Shown in pieces: positions 58,001-64,000 of a stretch of 64,000 nucleotides of DNA (positions are counted from its first letter, which is position 1; every line of letters starts with the position of its first letter). Location: contig NW_019029003.1 in assembly GCF_002105155.1 (NCBI RefSeq), forward strand, positions 434,001 to 498,000, read 5' to 3'. The position numbers and the translations under genes are program-made. A model generated the notes under the pieces. The model was not told where the DNA came from. It saw only the letters and a program-made list of their open reading frames with translations, and searched no databases. The DNA is from Lobosporangium transversale (lineage: Eukaryota > Mortierellomycota > Mortierellomycetes > Mortierellales > Mortierellaceae).

Positions 58001-61000
58001 TTATGGCTAGCCAGATGCATGAACTTGTACACGAGCTCAGGTTGATTCATATCGCTTGCCAAAGAAAGAATAGACTGGTATGTTGAGAGCGACGATCCAT
58101 CTGGCGCTTGACCTAGAGCATTACCTTCAAACAATTCTGTATCTCCTGTGACCTTTGGTGCCGCCTTCCTTCCTTCCCCAAACATTCCCACAAGTGATTC
58201 GACAAGCTGGCTTCGGATCGACTGATCACCGAGCTCATACACCAAACCAATTCCTTTGGACGCTACTTCTTGCGTGAGCTCTAGTTACGAGGAGAAATAA
58301 ATATAGGAGAAGCTATTGTTAGGCAAAATGGTGGCTCGGCAACACATAGTATTAGAATTGTAGGCTGGAACATACCATCACGATCAGATAAAAGGCTGGA
58401 GAAAACAGCGTGGATCTTAGGAAGCTGAGTCTATATGATAGGTAAGGTACGTTTATAGTAAAGAGTAGAAAAATATAGCTCAGCTGAATTCGTCTGGCTT
58501 CGCGACAGGTTATTTAGCCACAAATATTACCTTGATACTTGCATGGCTGGCGCAGAACTTGACTAATGAAAGCAACCAGATACATGCAGCTTTTTTCAAT
58601 GCAGCTTTTGGACTATTGCTCATATCATTGAGAATAGAATTTAGAATGCCATCCATAACCGACGATGGAACTTCATCCGTTGACGGCTCTTTGTCCGCTA
58701 TATCAGCGAAAGTATCCATGAGAGTGCATTGCCAACCAGCTCCGATACAAGCAATAGCCTCACCAATAGTAAAGTTCAGTTCGGCCTGCTTAGTCTGTTT
58801 CGGGCCAAAGTCGTACAAAAATGATAATATGTCATGAGATTGGCTTGGATCGCCTACACTAATGTGGCCAAGTGCCGTGATTGCCTGCTCCTGCGTTTTG
58901 ACATCCGTAGTATTGTTGGCTACGCCAATGATTTTCTGTATAACCTTAGTAGTATCATCTGATGGTAGTATACCATATCTGCCAATCTCTCCTAGTGCGG
59001 CACATGCTCCTGAAACAAACATACTTTGCTTTCCATCGAGTAGCGCCACAATATCATTAACAATACTCTGCATTTCCAGTATAGGTATTATTTCAGAACT
59101 CTGGTTAGAATAGCGGTATTTGAGGCGCCCCAGTAGGAAACCAATAGTCAGAACGCTGCCATGCTGCTGCTCGCTAGATATCTGCGATAATAAAGCGTGA
59201 AAGGAAATTAGGATTGAAGCACACACCCGATCATCTGTATAACCATGTGCTACTCCACTTACCGACTTGGATGTATCTTTGATAGTAGAATGTAGACCAT
59301 GCATGAGCTGTAAAAACACTTCGCGCTGAGCGCTGAGGGCCCCGAGGTTATCTGTTCCTACGATCCCAATGATATGTGCAACAGCGACCCGAGATTCGAG
59401 CTTTGGGGAGCCAATGAAGGACTGAAAAGCCACGTTCATTAGATGACCTTATAAGTCAGAACAGAATGATAATGTAAGAAATGGTATACACGTACCTTAA
59501 ACCAACCCAATCGATGAGCGTATTGCTGGGAAAGACTGCTCGGAGCAAGAGACAAAAGCTCAAGTAGGCATGTCAATGCAGTTGAATGAAGAAATTTTTC
59601 TATATATTTTTATGACCGATTTAGTTAGTGGGGGAATTAAAGAGGAGGCCATTGTAAAAGACGTCATTACCCACCATGAGACCCTTGGTAATTCATAGCA
59701 GCTTCAAGAAAGAAGATATAACGTGACATTGTTTTTTGTTCATTGTCAATTTGGTTATCAAGGTCCCACATTTTCTTAAGAAAATCTTTGATCCGTGTAC
59801 GTGTCGATGGCGTAAATACAAATTGCTGCAGCTCGTATTCATTAGACGATTCCTCAATAATTACTTCTGGATCTGCAGTTGTGATTAAGAGGCGCCTGAA
59901 GAACTGGAGCATATGTGTATATACTTCCAATGAGTACCCCATTAGAGTAGATTTCCCAGAAGCCCATCTTCCCTGCATTCCAGTAGTATGCTCTTTTAGT
60001 GCTACCGACTTAGCTGTTATCAATTCCAATAGTTGGGTAAAATTTGGTAGTAGAGTGGCCTCATCAGAAGAAAGGTTTTGCTCAAGTAGGCGTGCAGTTG
60101 GGAAGGTTAGTCCACGTTTGGCTTCCTCTCGAATTTCAAGTTTTTCATCTGCTACAGTCATCAGACACACATATTTTGAAAAAATATCTGAAAAGGAGAA
60201 AAGGATATTGGCGTATTTAACAGCACAGTATCTTGCTTGATGCTCTTCCTATAAATGAAGAAGTTCCACGGGTCAGTGAATGTTTTAGAATTGGAGTAGA
60301 TTTAACTACGTTTCTAAAGTAAATGTTTACCCTATTCATATTATCTTCAATTAATGATCGAATTCGTGCGACATCAGCATCAGTAGCCCAATCCTTCAAT
60401 GGATGAAAAGCATCCAACATCGTGCAGATACTCTCTTGAATAGACATCTTTACGTTCGAAGATTGAGTGGCTAATTGGTCAAACAGACCGCCCAGAATAG
60501 TCAGATCATTTCTGAAAAGCTCGGGCACTATTATTGAAAAGGAAAATGAGTGAGCTTGATATTATGGGTTGCTGAATTAGCAAGCTCCCACGATGCACGC
60601 AGCTCAGAGATGACTTGCCTCGTTTAGAGATTAATGCCAGAGCCATATAAGCAAAGCCTTTGGATGTTTCGCTTTCTGGTTAAATAAGTAATTAAAGAAT
60701 GGCAATAGGATAATTTATCAATACTTTTTGACTACAACCGCTTCCTGGGGCTCAGGAGTAGGAATATTTGAACAGCAACACTACTGGGCCTACCTAAGCC
60801 ACGTGCATCTTCGCTTTCGCGGATGTACTTGAGCATCCCAGAGAGAAGAACTGGCGCCATCGGTTTCAGGGTTGATAAAGACGCCTTTAAACAAAATAGC
60901 GATGTGCATTAGCGAGACGCTATAGAAGGGCCTTTGCACAGACATCAAGCAAGCAAGAATATCAGAGCATTTATACCATCCTTGCAATCCATTGAACAAA

Positions 61001-62888
61001 AGCCATGCCTGCCATTATTAATTTTGCATTTGTTTTGGTACCTAAGGGTAGAAGCGCGTTACTAAATAATAGTACATCTTTATACTGCCAAGCTAACAAC
61101 TGCTGTTGCTTATAGCGTAAATAGTTGGCTTACCATACAGACAGTCAAATGAAACTTGAAGTGCAGATGGGAAGGAATCCGCTGCTACCTTTGACTTTGA
61201 AAGATAGCCCATGATCCTCAGCTTAATTGGATTCGAGCTTGGCTGACGGATGGTGTCCTCTTGGCCTATAAGACCATACATAAAGTTAGCGTGTTAATGA
61301 ACTTGTACAGTTAGGCTCCGTTCTAGTGTTTTTCTTCTTACCAGCAATGGGCTTTCCTTTATTGGACCCTTGATACATTTCATAAAGTCTATCGATGACC
61401 ATCTTGTTCTCAAAGTCAGGGGCTTTGATACGCTTCAGCCCATCCTCGCCCATGCTTGAAACCTCGTGGTAGGCATCGCCAGAAGCAGCGATTAGCGCTA
61501 TGAACCTTTCAAGGTGTATTTGCGCAGGTAACGAATCCGGGAAATTTACAGTCGAGTTAATAAATCTCAACACTCCAATCTAGCAGATGCAAATAATAAT
61601 ATAATTAGGCACAAGCACAAGTGCACAAAAGATTTAATTTTAAGTGAAATGAACCACTATTAAAGAAGGCTGACCTTAACGTTCTTGAGTTCGCTTGTAG
61701 AGGCCCAAGAAGCTTTTCCACTGTTTGTTACAAGCTGTACAGAATGTGGACTCATTCCTTCAGGAGGAGGATTCATGATAGGAAGTAATCCGGTTGCATT
61801 AGATTGGTTGTCTCCAGAGCTGTTAATAGAGGCGAAAATATTGATGGAGGTTAAAGATTAATAGCATTCGGAATGCTGCTGCAAAAAAAAAAAAAAAAAA
61901 AAAAAAAACGGACCTGGATGTAGCATTGTCTCTTTGCTGTCGCTGAGTATGTGATGATCCAATTAATGGTTGGCGATAGAGGAGGACATCTTGGAATCGT
62001 AAAAGTAAGCACATAGCATCCGATGGGGAGCCTGTAAAACCGTAAGGATCTGTCATAGTGCTATCCTCATTGATTTGTTTTATCGATGAAAGAGCCTGAA
62101 TAAAATCGAGGGTTACTTAGAGCTGGAGAAGCAAACGGATCCGATGCATGCATTCTAATTAAAGTTTTAGCAATCTAATAGCTTACAGCAATCGCCATGT
62201 GGAGCAGAGTGGTTTGCTGTGCTACTGGGCGACGGGAAATGCCTTTAATCAATTGAGGCAAGGCTTCCAACTTGTCCTACGTTCATTTCAGTTTACCAAA
62301 TCCCTTTCTACATTAGTATTGAGTGTTATAGGGAGCCCCTCTTTTTACGTTTGTGGATTGCGACCTCATTCACACAGATAATAAAGTCCTACCTGTAAGG
62401 AAATACGTTCGTACCCTAGTTCAATATATATTAGAGTGAAGTTTTTGACAAGAGGAGAGCTACTGTCTGAGAATTGCTTCAGTAGTGCAGGGACAGGTAG
62501 CTTGATCTCCGGTTTGGGTCTCACCCGTCTGTTGATGTGTGTCAGAATGCTCACCACCTTATAATATATTTAGCATTGATCAATAAGAATACCAAGTACC
62601 ACAAAATCTACAAACGCAATTTGCATTATCAAGGTCGATATCTGTCTTACTTTTGCGCGCACGTTCTCAGCAGGACTTGCAAGCTTCAAGAGCACAGGAC
62701 ATAAGAAAGTATTGAGAGTTTTTTCTAATTGAGCGTCACTCTCTGCTAAAGCAAACCGTAACTCGACATTGTCTAGGAGCTCTAATCAAAGGAAACAACC
62801 CCTCATGCTGCGTTAGTAACATAACATTATTGTTGTAGAAAGTCTTTTGCCATCCAAATTATCCCGAACCTAAGTCTTTTTCGACCAT
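55005..62888 (-). CDS. ECM29: Proteasome adaptor and scaffold ECM29
   Basis: Large HEAT-repeat protein that binds 26S proteasomes and links core to regulatory particle. It starts at 62888 (MVEKDLGS) and has about twenty exons. Many helical repeats culminate in the highly conserved ECM29 block at 58245-57724: VYELGD, TGDTELFEGNALG, LSTYQSILSLASDMNQPELV, YKFMHLASHNSMWQSRKGAA and LIPRLYRYQYDPNPKVHDAM. Later exons carry further HEAT helices (EEELRSISAITVREISKNAS, WNAKKQSASALKAMSEIIG) and an acidic loop (NEGDSDGDDEEQG). The final exon joins as DKLK-GTHALTPVVLTKLHDVL and ends at 55005. Estimated length is near 1,800 residues, as usual for the family. Overall identity is firm; individual exon limits were not all checked. 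Confidence 0.92.
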
Positions 62889-63234
62889 GGTGTTATTGGT
62901 AAGCTGAATAGTTTTGAGTTGAAAGAATTTCAAATGCAGACTGAGTTTGTATAAACGTGAATGTGAATGTGAATGTAGATGAATAGAAGAAATGCAGAAA
63001 AAGATAGGAGTGTATCTCTTCTCCAATTGGATACACGTAACAGCGACGCGCGTCAGTTACAGTCATATAATTTCGCCAACATTGCTGTTCTAGCTAAATC
63101 AATAATACTATTTGGTCAAAATAAGTGTGAAAGACCCTATTTATTTTTAGTTTGTCCACCTGATGTAATGTCGCCTTTCTTGCATTATTACGCACACATT
63201 CATTCGTTTTATTGCTTCCAAACAACCCTCAACA
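62889..63234. promoter_or_regulatory. Divergent promoter region of ECM29 and the F-BAR gene
   Basis: The 346 bases between two divergent starts should hold both promoters. A gtgaatgtgaatgtgaatgta repeat is at about 62955-62977. No clear TATA box was seen. The 149-residue ORF at 62979-63428 crosses the F-BAR start in another frame and is rejected. Confidence 0.5.
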
Positions 63235-64000
63235 ATGAACACAGAACGACTTACATTAGCCAACGACTCTACACCGCCACGCTTCGCTCAGAGCTTTTGG
63301 GTAAGAGGGAATTCCCTTACGTATACTTTCCTGAAGCAATTTATTTAATACTTAACGATTGCATTCATACTCCATCTGGGAACTTTCGTTGTAGCAATAA
63401 TTACAACAGTATTGACCTTGTTACATAAGCGCCTTTCTAGGGAAAGGATGATGCCGGATACTCTGCACTTGCAACACGCATGCGCCACGCCAAACTGACT
63501 TGTCAAGAGGTCTTAGGCATGTTTCAGGCTCGGTGAGTTTAATATCCATCCAATTATTTCTCTGAGGAGTCATCTGAGGATCTACAAAAAGACTGCGACT
63601 ACAGTCTCATAAAGAATTCACCAACCAGCCTTAATTCCTCTATTAACGGCTGTTTGCTTGTCATGGGCTTCTTTATCACTATTATTTTGTGTCTAGCGCT
63701 GCCCTTGAAGAGGAATATGGAAAGAAATTAATCAAATTGTCAAAGTCGCCGCTGGGTAAAGACGAGCTAGGGTATGCAATATTGGTTTTCTGAGAATGAT
63801 GTAATGGCGCTCTGGAGACAACAATAGATACATGATGCATCTAAAATGACCTAGCGCCGACCAATGGTTTGAAAATAACGGACCTTTCTAGATCACTTCG
63901 CGATTCTCTTAATGTCGTCCGATATGAAATTGAAGCCACCGGAAAATCCCATGTTGAGCTGGCAGGCAAAATGCGTGATCAGTTGGAGCTTGCCCTTGCA
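63235..64000 (+). CDS. F-BAR (FCH) domain protein, N-terminal part
   Basis: Membrane-curving F-BAR protein, cut by the window end. Exons 63235-63300, 63441-63532, 63697-63771 and 63892 onward join in frame. The product starts MNTERLTLANDSTPPRFAQS, then FW-GKDDAGYSALATRMRHAK, LTCQEVLGMFQAR-AALEEEY, GKKLIKLSKSPLGKDELG and SLRDSLNVVRYEIEATGKSH. The FW(G)xxD..G...L..R...G/A...C.....F...RA.IEE.Y...L..L pattern is the FCH module of Cdc15/Imp2/Hof1 and related proteins, which act at the cytokinetic ring or endocytic patches. Which subgroup it belongs to (for example with SH3 domains) cannot be told from this fragment. Confidence 0.88.

Noticed and set aside
62979-63428. 149-residue plus ORF before the F-BAR gene
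   Set aside because: It overlaps the F-BAR first exon in another frame, and the F-BAR splices are exact.
1-64000. A/T homopolymers of 20-28 bases as retroposon tails
   Set aside because: They occur in both orientations, mostly inside introns, with no adjacent target duplications or retroposed gene bodies seen by eye.

Overview
The window is nuclear DNA of a fungus. Genes are dense and interrupted by short GT-AG introns of about 60-140 bases. Proteins carry long disordered, Ser-rich or poly-Gln stretches. The set includes fungal genes such as an SSD1/DIS3L2-type RNB protein, a GDP-mannose transporter and a Pap1-type bZIP with a DUF3425-like tail. A/T homopolymers of 20-28 bases recur in introns and flanks. 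An early-diverging fungus (Mucoromycota/Mortierellomycotina-like) is my best guess from overall feel; no marker in the window proves it.

Layout. 1-4226 (+) is the 3' part of an SSD1/DIS3L2 gene. 4981-11126 (+) is a 2,002-residue SR-rich, coiled-coil protein. 11668-14025 (+) is an HSL-type alpha/beta hydrolase. Five genes follow on the minus strand: GUF1/EF4 (14114-17659), a DUF3605 protein (18036-18816), a GDP-mannose transporter (19438-21045), a chromatin-type protein with an RFTS-like domain (21338-25142) and, after it, a decayed Fanzor relic (25926-26690). 25.1-36.9 kb is a gene-poor accessory island. 37137-41079 (+) is a Ser-rich membrane protein, 41368-41919 (-) a 105-residue membrane protein, 42185-45375 (+) NOC3, 45646-47070 (+) a bZIP factor, 47867-49373 (+) a beta-carbonic anhydrase, 50065-54410 (+) a poly-Gln protein, 55005-62888 (-) ECM29, and 63235 to the end (+) the start of an F-BAR protein.

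The most unusual content is the island. An apparently intact spliced gene at 27029-31208 joins a complete FEN1/XPG-like flap-nuclease module to a Fanzor (eukaryotic TnpB-like) RuvC nuclease. The Fanzor part has RuvC-I Asp, the relocated Fanzor Glu, a CxxxxC/CxxC zinc finger and RuvC-III Asp. Head-to-head with it lies a much diverged, frame-broken copy of the Fanzor half. Just 3' of both coding regions sits a 65-base block that matches at about 58 of 65 positions by eye, although the proteins have drifted far apart. It lies where the guide-RNA scaffold of TnpB/Fanzor loci lies, but it is also open in one frame and ends at a splice-donor-like site, so a small coding exon cannot be excluded. The island also holds a decayed PIF/Harbinger-like transposase and a perfect 24-base palindrome.

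The remaining genes are housekeeping: RNA control, mitochondrial translation, Golgi glycosylation, ribosome biogenesis, stress transcription, CO2/bicarbonate balance, proteasome assembly and cytokinesis/endocytosis. They form no pathway together. Exon joins were made by hand from splice consensus and frame.
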